Part shown: piece by piece, positions 50,553-58,678 of the stretch
How the letters are laid out: each line of letters begins with the position of its first letter
How positions within the stretch are numbered: position 1 is the first letter of the stretch
Position numbers and translations under genes: made by a program
Notes under the pieces: model-generated
Seen by the model: the letters and a program-made list of their open reading frames with translations, nothing else
What the model was told of the DNA's origin: nothing
The model's database searches: none
Assembly: GCA_013416455.1 (NCBI GenBank)
Contig: JACCES010000001.1
Span: 558,001 to 622,000, forward strand
Length of the DNA: 64,000 bases
Reading direction: 5' to 3'
Source of the DNA: Alcaligenaceae bacterium
Lineage (GTDB): Bacteria > Pseudomonadota > Gammaproteobacteria > Burkholderiales > Burkholderiaceae_B

Positions 50553-51347
50553 TCACGCCGGCGCTTGGCCTGAAATCGGCTTGAAGCTCTCCACCTGTCC
50601 GCGCACTAAATCCGCTACCATCTCCTGCCGCTCCGGCATCATGCGTTTCTCAATTGATGCAACGCTCAATGCGCCTACTATGTCTTCGCTGGCGCCTCGC
50701 AAGACGACTCCCACTCCGATGACGCCCGAGACGGCGTAATTGACAGTAACGCTGTAGCGACGCTGGCGCGCCGTGGCCACCAATACTTCCAACGCCTGAG
50801 GAGTCAGGCCGCGATAATAGGGCAACCGATCCCGGTTCCGCCATATCAGTTCCCCGGATGCTTGTTTAGGCAAGGCCGCGAGTATCGCGACACCGGCCGC
50901 ACCGACACCGATTGGATGTCGATGTCCGACATTGACTGCAAGAGCCTGGATGGGATACGTACCGATCGCCCGGCCGATGCACAGCGTGTCGAATCCGCTC
51001 TGCACGACGAGAAATGATGCGTCGCCGGTCGCATTGGATATGCGATGCAGCAACGGTGTGTAGTGTTCGAGAAGCCCCGTATTGCTTTGCGATGCGCGCC
51101 CGAGCTGCGTGCAATAAGGGCCGAGCACATAGCGTTTGCCCCCATCTTCCTGGATCAGCAGGCCTTCCTGCACCAGGCAGGTAATGAGTCGATGGACAGT
51201 CGCGTGTTCCAAACCGCTTATGCGCGTTAAGTCGACCAGGCGCAAGCCGCCAGGCTGACTGGCGGCAACGAGTTTCAGCAATTCAATCGCACGCGAAACA
51301 GTCTGTGTACCAGCGATGATTAACGGGCTCATGTCCGGATCGCTCAT
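50553..51347 (-). CDS. IclR-family transcriptional regulator
   Basis: A 264-residue IclR regulator. Winged helix about 12-72 (TQTVSRAIELLKLVAA, ISGLEHATVHRLITCL), effector domain about 85-255 with GVGAAGVAILAALP and the conserved NYAVSGVIGVGVVLRG region. It belongs to a different subgroup from the two IclR copies at 37 and 41 kb. It is divergent from a Bug receptor gene 110 bp away and presumably controls the Bug/ThDP-enzyme unit. Confidence 0.94.
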   Translation of the reverse strand: MSDPDMSPLIIAGTQTVSRAIELLKLVAASQPGGLRLVDLTRISGLEHATVHRLITCLVQEGLLIQEDGGKRYVLGPYCTQLGRASQSNTGLLEHYTPLLHRISNATGDASFLVVQSGFDTLCIGRAIGTYPIQALAVNVGHRHPIGVGAAGVAILAALPKQASGELIWRNRDRLPYYRGLTPQALEVLVATARQRRYSVTVNYAVSGVIGVGVVLRGASEDIVGALSVASIEKRMMPERQEMVADLVRGQVESFKPISGQAPA

Positions 51348-51350
51348 TCA

Positions 51351-51363
51351 TCCATTATGTGGA
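51351..51363. promoter_or_regulatory. Palindrome TCCATTATGTGGA between IclR and Bug genes
   Basis: TCCA TTATG TGGA, overlapping a second inverted repeat CATTA (51353-51357)/TAATG (51365-51369), just upstream of the IclR start and 95 bp before the Bug start. It is a candidate IclR operator unlike the one used in the 37-41 kb cluster. Confidence 0.45.
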
Positions 51364-51457
51364 CTAATGATAAATGCAGGAATATGTTCTGACAAACTGC
51401 CTTCGATTAGCGCTTCACCAATTAGAGACTGACTGTCCATACAACAAGGAGGCTGAC

Positions 51458-52432
51458 ATGAAGCAATATTTTCTGAAAATTCTGCTCGTATTCTTTGGTC
51501 TTGGTATTGCGTCGCATGGTTCTGCGCGGGCATCCGAGACATATCCAAAGAGGCCCATCACCGTCATCGTTCCCTATTCGGCAGGAGGCATTTCCGACAG
51601 CATCGTCCGCAGCGTGGCTGAGGAATTGCACCGTACGCACGGTATCACGATCGTCGTTGAGAATCGTACAGGGGGGAATACAGTTCCCGCCGCTTTGGCG
51701 CTGACGAGGGCAAAGCCCGATGGCTACACAGTGGGCTGGTTTGCCGGCGCCACGTTCTCGACAATACCGATTCTGGCTCCCGACATCCCCTACAAAATCG
51801 AGGAGTTTCAGCCCGTCTTCCTGGGATTTCAAGGGCCTTTAGTGCTCGCCGTAGGCAATGCCGTGCCGGCTTCCAACGTCAAGGAATACGTTGAATGGGT
51901 GAAATCCGAAGGAAACCCAGCATTTATCGGCGTTACCGCCACGGGCGGCAGCGGCCATCTGATGGCCGCGCAACTTGGACTAGAAGCGCAAATCCCGATA
52001 GAAGCCGTAGCCTATCGCGGCGCACCGCCCGCAATTACCGAAGTGCTGGGCGGCCAACTGCCGGCGATGTTTGATGTCCTGGACACTTTCCATAAGCTAC
52101 ACGCGGCCGAAAAAATCAAGATCATCGGCCATACAGCCAAAAGCCGTCTGCCCATTATTCCAGAGGTTATGACATTTGAGGAATCGGGTTTCCCGGATGT
52201 AAGCGGACAGTTCTGGCAGGGGCTCTTCGCCCCAACGGGAACGCCATCCGAGATCGTGAACTTTCTGCATATGCGGTTCAAAGAGGCATTCGACAGCCCA
52301 ACCGTCCGTTCCAGATTATCGCCTGATCTCGAAGTAATGGGGCTTGATGGCAAAGCTTTCTCTGACTACATCACACGGGACCGCGATTACTGGCGATCGG
52401 TGATTCATTCCACCAACGTGAGCGTTCGATGA
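51458..52432 (+). CDS. Bug-family periplasmic receptor
   Basis: A 324-residue TctC-like receptor. The signal peptide (KQYFLKILLVFFGLGIASHG, ending ARA) is Lys/Phe-rich. Bug hallmarks are PITVIVPYSAGGISDSIVRS, ENRTGGNTVPAALALTRA and AVAYRGAPPAITEVLGGQL. A near-perfect AAGGAGG stands 5 bases before ATG 51458. Base composition here is less GC-rich than in neighbouring genes, hinting at separate ancestry. It is followed by repeat copy C and then the ThDP-enzyme gene. Confidence 0.94.
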   Translation: MKQYFLKILLVFFGLGIASHGSARASETYPKRPITVIVPYSAGGISDSIVRSVAEELHRTHGITIVVENRTGGNTVPAALALTRAKPDGYTVGWFAGATFSTIPILAPDIPYKIEEFQPVFLGFQGPLVLAVGNAVPASNVKEYVEWVKSEGNPAFIGVTATGGSGHLMAAQLGLEAQIPIEAVAYRGAPPAITEVLGGQLPAMFDVLDTFHKLHAAEKIKIIGHTAKSRLPIIPEVMTFEESGFPDVSGQFWQGLFAPTGTPSEIVNFLHMRFKEAFDSPTVRSRLSPDLEVMGLDGKAFSDYITRDRDYWRSVIHSTNVSVR

Positions 52433-52441
52433 TCCGCAAGT

Positions 52442-52501
52442 TGACCATGCGTCTAAGCGCAAGCCTCTCCACTTTGCGGCCTGCAGGCCGGAGTTCTTCA
52501 C
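52442..52501 (+). repeat. Intergenic repeat, copy C (short form)
   Basis: Begins TGACCATGCG 9 bp after the Bug stop, keeps the AAGCGCAAGCCTC block of copy A, then jumps to a TGCGGCC-TGCA-GGCCGGAGTTCTTCA end. Hairpin II and half of hairpin I are missing. Confidence 0.6.
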
Positions 52502-52544
52502 ATGAAAGCAAAAGAAATCCGTTTCATCCCGGAGACCATTCCAC

Positions 52545-54287
52545 ATGACAGTTAATACAGCATTCCTGGCGCCTGACCCCAAAACCACTCCGGTCGGCAA
52601 AAAGAATTTTACGGGCATCGAAGACGGGGGAACGGTTGTAGCCCGCGTCTTGAAGAACGCCGGTATCGACACCGTTATGACCATGGCCGGCGGCCATGTC
52701 TCCTCGATCTTCCAGGCTCTCAAGGCCGACGGCATCCGATCCATCCTTTTCAGGGACGAGCGCGCGACGTCCTTCGCGGCGGCCGCCTGGGGCGCCGCGA
52801 CACGCTCGCCCGGCGTATGCCTCGTCACGGCAGGCCCCGGGCTGACAAATGCGGTCACCGGGCTCGCACAGGCTCAGCGATCCGGCTGGCCGGTCGTTTC
52901 AATCGCGGGGAGCTTTGAACAATTCTCGCTCGATATGGGCGGTCTTCAAGAGATGGACCAGGCTGAGATGATGGCCTCGATCAGCAAATGGTCAAGGGCT
53001 GTCCCAAGCGCTGACCGGATCGGAGAATACATTGAGCGCGCGGTCCAGGCTGCGATGACGCCCCCTTTCGGCCACGCACATGTCAGCATTCCCGTCGACC
53101 TGCTATCTCGCGGCGTGACCGAGTTCCCCCCACTGCGCGAAGCCGCAAAGTACGCAAGCGTTAACCTGGGCGCGCCGTCGGCCGAGATCGTACGTCGGAT
53201 TGTTGATCTGATTGAAAAATCCCAACGGCCGATTATCGTCGCCGGCCCTGGTGTCTGGTTCGACCATGGCGAAGAGCCTTTGCTCCGTCTCATCGATCGC
53301 ACCGGCATTCCCACCTTCACTGAGGAAGAGGCCCGCGGCATCGTGCCCGACTCGCATGACGCCGGCATCGGGCCGATCCTCTATGGCCTCAGCGGAGCAC
53401 GCAATCTCATTAAAGAGGCTGACCTCGTCATCGTGGTTGGAACCAAGCCGGACTGGCGGACTGAATACCTGCGCCCGCCGTTGCTGCCATCCTCGTTCTC
53501 GGCAGCATTCATTCAGATCGATAGCAATCCCGAGCATCTGACCGGCTACTTTGCCAAGGAAGTCACCTTTCTTGGCAGCGAGGCGGCGACGCTATCGCGG
53601 CTGGCGGAGGCAATTCCCGCCAAGCGCCGCTGGGAATCCTGGCGAACACGGCTCAAAAATGCCCAGGCCTCCCACATCGCCGCCGTGCTCTCCGAAGAGC
53701 GCAACCTTCGTAAAAGCAATACGGTCCACCCGGCAACGATCACCGAGATCGTCAGGGACGCCGCGATACGCGACGATATGAACGTCGTATTCGATGGCGG
53801 CGCAGCCGGCAAATGGGGAAAGCTGCTCATCCCGGCTACCAGGCCCGGGCAGTGGAGCCGCTACAAGGGTCCGTTCGCAGCCATCGGCCACGGCCTGCCC
53901 TCCGCCATTGTGAAGAGCCTTGCGGACCCGGCGCGCCCCGCCTTATTGATCACCGGTGACGGCTCGTTCGGTTACCATGCCGTCGAGATTGAGACCGCGC
54001 TGCAATACGGCGCCAATGTAACGGTGGTTATTGTTACCGACGGCGCTTGGGGTTCAGTGCAGGAAGGGCAGTACAAGAGATTCCAAGACGTAGAAGGGAC
54101 CTTGATTCCCCGAACCCGGTTCGATCTCGTCGGCCAGGCACTTGGCGCCGAAGGCCATTGGGTCGAAGATGCCGACACACTGCGTGATCTCCTCGCGCAA
54201 CCGCAGCGTGGGGTCCGCGTGATCAGCGTCAATAGCGAGACAGCGTTCCCGCCAGTCCATTATCCGCCTGGCCGGTACTCACGCTGA
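52545..54287 (+). CDS. Thiamine-diphosphate-dependent enzyme (acetolactate synthase-like fold)
   Basis: A 580-residue ThDP enzyme of the ALS/benzoylformate decarboxylase superfamily. The N-terminal domain carries the activating Glu (RDERATSFAAAAWG, about E72) and TAGPGLTNAVTGLAQA. The central FAD/DPBB-like domain spans about 205-340. The C-terminal domain has the ThDP motif GDGSFGYHAVEIETALQYG; its end reads VTDGAWG, with Asp where the magnesium-binding Asn is usual. Members carboligate or decarboxylate 2-oxo acids. No small ALS subunit is near, so a catabolic 2-oxo-acid decarboxylase or lyase is likelier than branched-chain synthesis. It lies 112 bp after the Bug gene. Confidence 0.88.
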   Translation: MTVNTAFLAPDPKTTPVGKKNFTGIEDGGTVVARVLKNAGIDTVMTMAGGHVSSIFQALKADGIRSILFRDERATSFAAAAWGAATRSPGVCLVTAGPGLTNAVTGLAQAQRSGWPVVSIAGSFEQFSLDMGGLQEMDQAEMMASISKWSRAVPSADRIGEYIERAVQAAMTPPFGHAHVSIPVDLLSRGVTEFPPLREAAKYASVNLGAPSAEIVRRIVDLIEKSQRPIIVAGPGVWFDHGEEPLLRLIDRTGIPTFTEEEARGIVPDSHDAGIGPILYGLSGARNLIKEADLVIVVGTKPDWRTEYLRPPLLPSSFSAAFIQIDSNPEHLTGYFAKEVTFLGSEAATLSRLAEAIPAKRRWESWRTRLKNAQASHIAAVLSEERNLRKSNTVHPATITEIVRDAAIRDDMNVVFDGGAAGKWGKLLIPATRPGQWSRYKGPFAAIGHGLPSAIVKSLADPARPALLITGDGSFGYHAVEIETALQYGANVTVVIVTDGAWGSVQEGQYKRFQDVEGTLIPRTRFDLVGQALGAEGHWVEDADTLRDLLAQPQRGVRVISVNSETAFPPVHYPPGRYSR

Positions 54288-54297
54288 CTATCCCGAA

Positions 54298-54326
54298 CCC
54301 TGCCGGTTTCTTGAGTACCGGCAGGG
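54298..54326. terminator. Strong hairpin between convergent genes
   Basis: CCCTGCCGGT (54298-54307) and ACCGGCAGGG (54317-54326): a perfect 10-bp stem with a 9-base loop, 11 bp after the ThDP-enzyme stop and before the converging CDF gene. Confidence 0.75.
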
Positions 54327-54345
54327 CGAGGCCCGGCCGCCCCGT

Positions 54346-55290
54346 TCATTCCGCCCATTCAGGGTCGGTCGTGAAAACGATCATCAGCCAGCGGTCGGGC
54401 GTATCGTCCCCGATCGCTTCGCTGATTTCGTCGCGGATGCGATCCCACTCCGCCAGCGCCCTGGCGGGCCATTCGGCCGACACCAGAAAATACAGCTCGA
54501 TCTGCCGCCCGCGGCCGATACGGGCGACATTGGCACGGTAGGACGCAAACCCATAGCGCCGGACCGAAGCCTGCGCCACTTCATCGACGTGCTGCTTGAG
54601 ATCGGCGGGGGTGACCAGCAGGATGTCCGCCATGGCGCGGCGCACCGTGCCGAACGGCATCGGCAGTACCGCCAGACACACCAGACCCAGCGCCAGCGGG
54701 TCGATGTAGGGCGTTAGCCATTCAAGCCGGGTCCCCTGCGCCGCGCTGCCGAAACCGAAGGCCAGCAGATAGGCCACCGTGATGCAGCCGGACATCAGCC
54801 ACGACTTGGCGTCGAGCGCCAGGAACCCGGAACGGATGCGCCGGTTGGCCGCCGTGATGAACGCCGCGGCGCCAAGCTCGACCACCAGGGATATGGCGGC
54901 GAAGACCATGGCGTAGCCGAAGGCAAGCTCGCGCCCGCCGTTCATGATGCTGTCGATGGAATTGATCAGCCCGTAGGTGGCGGCCGCCATCAGCAGCAGG
55001 CCGTTCACCCCCAGCACCATGGGTTCGAGGTGCCAGAAGCCCATGTTGAAGCGTTCCGCCAGCCGCTTGTCGGCCGCGCCGCCGGATGTCGAAACCGCGA
55101 TGAGCCTGGCCACCATGAGCGCCAGACCGGTCATTACCACGTCGATGAGTTCGTAGACGGCATCGAAGAGGATGGTCAGCGATGAAGCGAGCAGCCCGAA
55201 TGCCACACCGAGCGCGGTGACGCAAAGCGTGATGATGATCGAGAGACGCAGGACCCCTTCTTCCGTCGAAGGGCTGAAACGTTGTTGCAT
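54346..55290 (-). CDS. Cation diffusion facilitator (CDF) family transporter
   Basis: A 314-residue inner-membrane metal/proton antiporter candidate. The CDF signature ASSLTILFDAVYELIDVV (about 31-48) carries the FDxxxE/D metal site. About six membrane helices follow. The partner site in helix V reads LDAKSWLMSGC, without the usual HxxxD pair. A cytosolic C-terminal domain (about 205-314) has the alpha-beta CDF fold. Metal specificity cannot be inferred. Promoter region 55291-55541 contains nested inverted repeats (CATCT/AGATG at 55458-55474 and CATCC/GGATG around them). Confidence 0.9.
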   Translation of the reverse strand: MQQRFSPSTEEGVLRLSIIITLCVTALGVAFGLLASSLTILFDAVYELIDVVMTGLALMVARLIAVSTSGGAADKRLAERFNMGFWHLEPMVLGVNGLLLMAAATYGLINSIDSIMNGGRELAFGYAMVFAAISLVVELGAAAFITAANRRIRSGFLALDAKSWLMSGCITVAYLLAFGFGSAAQGTRLEWLTPYIDPLALGLVCLAVLPMPFGTVRRAMADILLVTPADLKQHVDEVAQASVRRYGFASYRANVARIGRGRQIELYFLVSAEWPARALAEWDRIRDEISEAIGDDTPDRWLMIVFTTDPEWAE

Positions 55291-55541
55291 GAATGAGGTG
55301 CTTTTCTTACCGGAGATCGCCGGCCGCCGACAAGCGCATGCCCGGAGTTCGCGGCCACGGCCCTGACGGGCCCGGCTGTCCGAAGCGGCGCTGATATGTC
55401 GACGTTCTGGCTAAGCACTATTTTCGAACAGAATAGAAGATTGAAAAAGATTACATCCATCTATAAAACAGATGAAATATAGGATGGCATGCGCGGCGCG
55501 CATCCCGCTACAACAGGCATCTTCCCGCCCCAGCGCGGGGG

Positions 55542-56453
55542 TCACGACCCGTAGCTGGATACGATCAGCGCGGGCGCGATGGCCTTGAGCCTCGCCCAGA
55601 CGAAGCGGCACGCGAGCGACTGCGGGCGGCGCGTGCTGACGGAAATCACGGCCGTACGGGGCAGCTGCGGCCGAACCAGCTTGGTGCCCGCCAGGGCGCC
55701 GCCGCGGATCTCGGCCTGTACGCCCAGCGAGGACATGATGGCGTAGCCGTGGCCGGCCAGACAGGCTTCCTTCATCGAGCGCAGGTTGTCCACCTCGAAC
55801 ACGATGGAAAGCGTGATGCCCAGCTGCCGGGCGTAGCGGTCCAGCGCACTGCGGATGTCGTTGGGATGCGGCGCGGTGATCAGCGGCAGGCCGGCCAGCT
55901 GTGCGAAATCCAGGGTCTTTGCTTCCAGCAATCTGTCGCCCGCCCTGCCAACCAGCAAAGCGGCATCGCGCCCCACCAGTTCGTCGGTCAACCTCGGGCG
56001 GCGGCCATAGCGGTTGAACAGACCGATGTCGATGCGGCCGGCGGCGAGCAATTCGTCGAGATGCCCGCTGAACCCTTCACTGCACTGCAGCTGTATGCCG
56101 GGCGCGCGCTGCGCCAGATCGTCGAGCAGCGCCGCCATGACGCATTGGGCGATGGACGGCACCATGCCCAGGTGCACTTTGCCCGTAACCTGGCCGGATG
56201 CGTCGCGCGCCGTCTGCTCCATGCGATCGTACTGGGCCAGCAGCGCCTGGACTTCCGGAACCATGCGCCTGCCCAGCGGCGACAACTGCAGGCCCCGGCC
56301 GGTGCGCTCGAACAGCCGCCCGCCCCAGCGTTTTTCGAGCAGGCCGATCTCGCGACTGACGGCCGGCTGCGTGGTGTCCATTACCTGGGCGGCCGCCGTG
56401 GCGGTGCCGAACTGGGCCACGGCAAGAAAAAATTCGAGTTGTCGACGGTTCAT
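55542..56453 (-). CDS. LysR-type transcriptional regulator
   Basis: A 303-residue LysR regulator. Winged helix about 1-60 (RRQLEFFLAVAQFGTATAAAQVMDTTQPAVSREI), effector domain about 92-290 (GKVHLGMVPSIAQCVMAALLDDL). It is divergent from the SMP-30/Bug/CoA-transferase/lyase genes with 177 bp between; an ATATACC...CTTATA block near 56515-56535 fits a LysR-type site. It probably controls that catabolic operon. Confidence 0.93.
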   Translation of the reverse strand: MNRRQLEFFLAVAQFGTATAAAQVMDTTQPAVSREIGLLEKRWGGRLFERTGRGLQLSPLGRRMVPEVQALLAQYDRMEQTARDASGQVTGKVHLGMVPSIAQCVMAALLDDLAQRAPGIQLQCSEGFSGHLDELLAAGRIDIGLFNRYGRRPRLTDELVGRDAALLVGRAGDRLLEAKTLDFAQLAGLPLITAPHPNDIRSALDRYARQLGITLSIVFEVDNLRSMKEACLAGHGYAIMSSLGVQAEIRGGALAGTKLVRPQLPRTAVISVSTRRPQSLACRFVWARLKAIAPALIVSSYGS

Positions 56454-56630
56454 TCCGCAGGTGCCTCGGCCACGCGATATCGATGCCGCGGCGGGCTATC
56501 GCGCAAGCCTTCCAGATATACCAGAATACTTATAACAGATAGATCGGAATAACGCTTCTACGAGCCGCATCCGTACCCTAGACTTTCCGCTATTCCCTGC
56601 GGCCGCACGGCCCCATCCACCGAGGAAGCC

Positions 56631-57551
56631 ATGTACCTGGACAGCGCGCCCGAAGCGATAAGCACCGAAGTCTTCTCCACCGCCCCCGACGAGATCCGAC
56701 GCGGCCCGGGCCGAACGGCCAGCTTCCTGGAAGGGCCGTCTTTCGATGTGCAGGGCAACCTGTACTGCGTCGACATCCCGCATGGCCGGATCTTGCGCAT
56801 TTCGCCCGACGGCCGCTGGCATGTGGCGGCCGAATACGATGGCCACCCCAACGGATTGAAGATCCATCGCGACGGGCGCATCTTCATCGCCGACCGCCGG
56901 AACGGCCTGGTGGTGCTCGACCCCTCGTCCGGGGATATCCGGACCATCCTGAGCGGGCCCGGCGGACAGGAGCGCTTCATGGGGCTGAACGATCTGGTCT
57001 TCGCCGCCGACGGCGACCTGTACTTCACCGACCAGGGCAAGAGCGGCCTGCAGGACCCTTGCGGCCGGGTATACCGCTACAGCCCGCAGAATGACCGCCT
57101 CGAATGCCTGATCGCCAACGTACCCAGCCCCAACGGGCTGGTGTTCAACGTCCGGGAAACCGCGCTTTTCGTGGCGGTGACGCGCGCCAACGCGGTCTGG
57201 CGCATCCCTCTCGGGCCGCCGACGGGCGAAGCCACCGGCTGGGTACCCAGGAAGATCGACGCGGTCGGGCTCTTCGTGCAGCTGCCCAGCGCGGGTCCGG
57301 ACGGCCTGGCGCTGGACGAGGCGGGCAACGTGGTCGTGACCCACCCCACCCGCGGCCTGGTGTGGCTGTTCAGCAAGTACGGCGTGCCGCTGCTGCGCAT
57401 CGCGTCCTGCGCCGAAGAAATGACCACCAATGTCGCCTATGGCGGCGCCGACGGCAGAACACTGTACATCGTCGAATCCAGATCCTGCAGCATCCTGACC
57501 GCACGCATGCCCGTCGCCGGCAAGCAAATGTATTCACACAGCGGCCAATAA
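56631..57551 (+). CDS. SMP-30/gluconolactonase/LRE family protein
   Basis: A 306-residue six-bladed beta-propeller of the SMP-30 lactonase family. The metal-site residues fall in FLEGPSFDVQGNLYCVD (about 38; Glu), GHPNGLKIHRDGRIFIADR, GLNDLVFAADGDLYFTD (Asn/Asp about 120-135) and SAGPDGLALDEAGNVVV. Members open sugar or organic-acid lactones, so it may hydrolyse a lactone made in or entering this pathway. No signal peptide. First gene of the operon; it is 84 bp before the Bug gene. Confidence 0.9.
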   Translation: MYLDSAPEAISTEVFSTAPDEIRRGPGRTASFLEGPSFDVQGNLYCVDIPHGRILRISPDGRWHVAAEYDGHPNGLKIHRDGRIFIADRRNGLVVLDPSSGDIRTILSGPGGQERFMGLNDLVFAADGDLYFTDQGKSGLQDPCGRVYRYSPQNDRLECLIANVPSPNGLVFNVRETALFVAVTRANAVWRIPLGPPTGEATGWVPRKIDAVGLFVQLPSAGPDGLALDEAGNVVVTHPTRGLVWLFSKYGVPLLRIASCAEEMTTNVAYGGADGRTLYIVESRSCSILTARMPVAGKQMYSHSGQ

Positions 57552-57635
57552 GATGCGCTCATCCCGATGCGGGCGCCACCGCGCGCACCGGGACCGCGCA
57601 GACATATCAAGGCGACGAGAAAGACGGAGACAAAC

Positions 57636-58619
57636 ATGAAATCATGGCTGAGCCTTCCCCTCATTGCGGTTGCCCTGCTGGGCGCGCCGCTGGCCAACGC
57701 GGCCGGCGACACCTGGCCGGACAGGCCGATCCACATCATCTCGCCCTACAGCCCGGGCGGCGGCAACGACAGCATTTCACGCCTGGTCGCCCAGCACCTG
57801 GGTCAAGTCCTGGGCCAGCAGGTCATCGTCGAGAACCGCGCCGGCGCCGGCACGATGATAGGCAATGACTACGTGGCGAAGTCGGCTCCCGATGGCTACA
57901 CGCTGATCGTCAATGGCGCGGGCTTCGTCACCAACCCCAGCTTCTACGCCAACATGCGCTACGACAGCACCAGGGATTTCACCCCGGTGGCCTTTCTGGC
58001 CTCATCGCCCTTGGCGCTGGTCGGCAACGCCAGCGTGCCGTTCTCGACCATGCCTGAACTGATCGACTACGCCAAAAAGCACCCGGGCAAACTGAGCTTC
58101 GGGAACTCGGGCTACGGCGGGCCCGACCACTACGCCTGCATCATGTTCAACGAGTTCGCCGGCGTCGATATCGCCTCGGTCCCGTACAAGGGGTCGGCGC
58201 AGGTGATCAGCGACCTGCTTGGCGGCCATCTCCATTTGACGATCACGCCTCTGCCGGCCGTCCAGGAGCATATCCAGATGGGCAAACTGAAGATGCTGGC
58301 CATCGCCGCGGCTCAACGATCGCCACAGTTCCCGGACGTACCGACCATCGCTGAGTCGGGCATGCCGGAATACGAGGCCCTGAACTGGTACGGCCTGATG
58401 GCGCCGGCCGGCACGCCGCCAGCGGTCGTGCACAAAATCAACGAAGCGGTCGGCACGATCCTGCTCAAACCCGAGGTCATCAAGGTATTCAATGCGCAGG
58501 GCATGGTGCCACGCGATCCGGACACCATGGGCTCGCCCGAGCAATTCGCCGCCTACCTTCAGAAAGGCTTGGAACAAACCGAACGCGTGGCCAAGGCTGC
58601 CGGCATCGAGCCTCAGTAG
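57636..58619 (+). CDS. Bug-family periplasmic receptor
   Basis: A 327-residue TctC-like receptor with a clear signal peptide (KSWLSLPLIAVALLGAPLANA). Bug hallmarks: PIHIISPYSPGGGNDSISRL, ENRAGAGTMIGNDYVAK, SVPYKGSAQVISDLLGGHL and the STWYGL-type block as LNWYGLMAPAGTP. ACGGAGACAAAC precedes ATG 57636. Set between the SMP-30 gene and the CoA-transferase gene (59 bp downstream), it should bind the operon's substrate. Confidence 0.95.
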   Translation: MKSWLSLPLIAVALLGAPLANAAGDTWPDRPIHIISPYSPGGGNDSISRLVAQHLGQVLGQQVIVENRAGAGTMIGNDYVAKSAPDGYTLIVNGAGFVTNPSFYANMRYDSTRDFTPVAFLASSPLALVGNASVPFSTMPELIDYAKKHPGKLSFGNSGYGGPDHYACIMFNEFAGVDIASVPYKGSAQVISDLLGGHLHLTITPLPAVQEHIQMGKLKMLAIAAAQRSPQFPDVPTIAESGMPEYEALNWYGLMAPAGTPPAVVHKINEAVGTILLKPEVIKVFNAQGMVPRDPDTMGSPEQFAAYLQKGLEQTERVAKAAGIEPQ

Positions 58620-58678
58620 CCCGGAACCGGGCGCATCACGCTCCAACCTTCTCCGCCAATCTCCTTACAAGGAATAGA

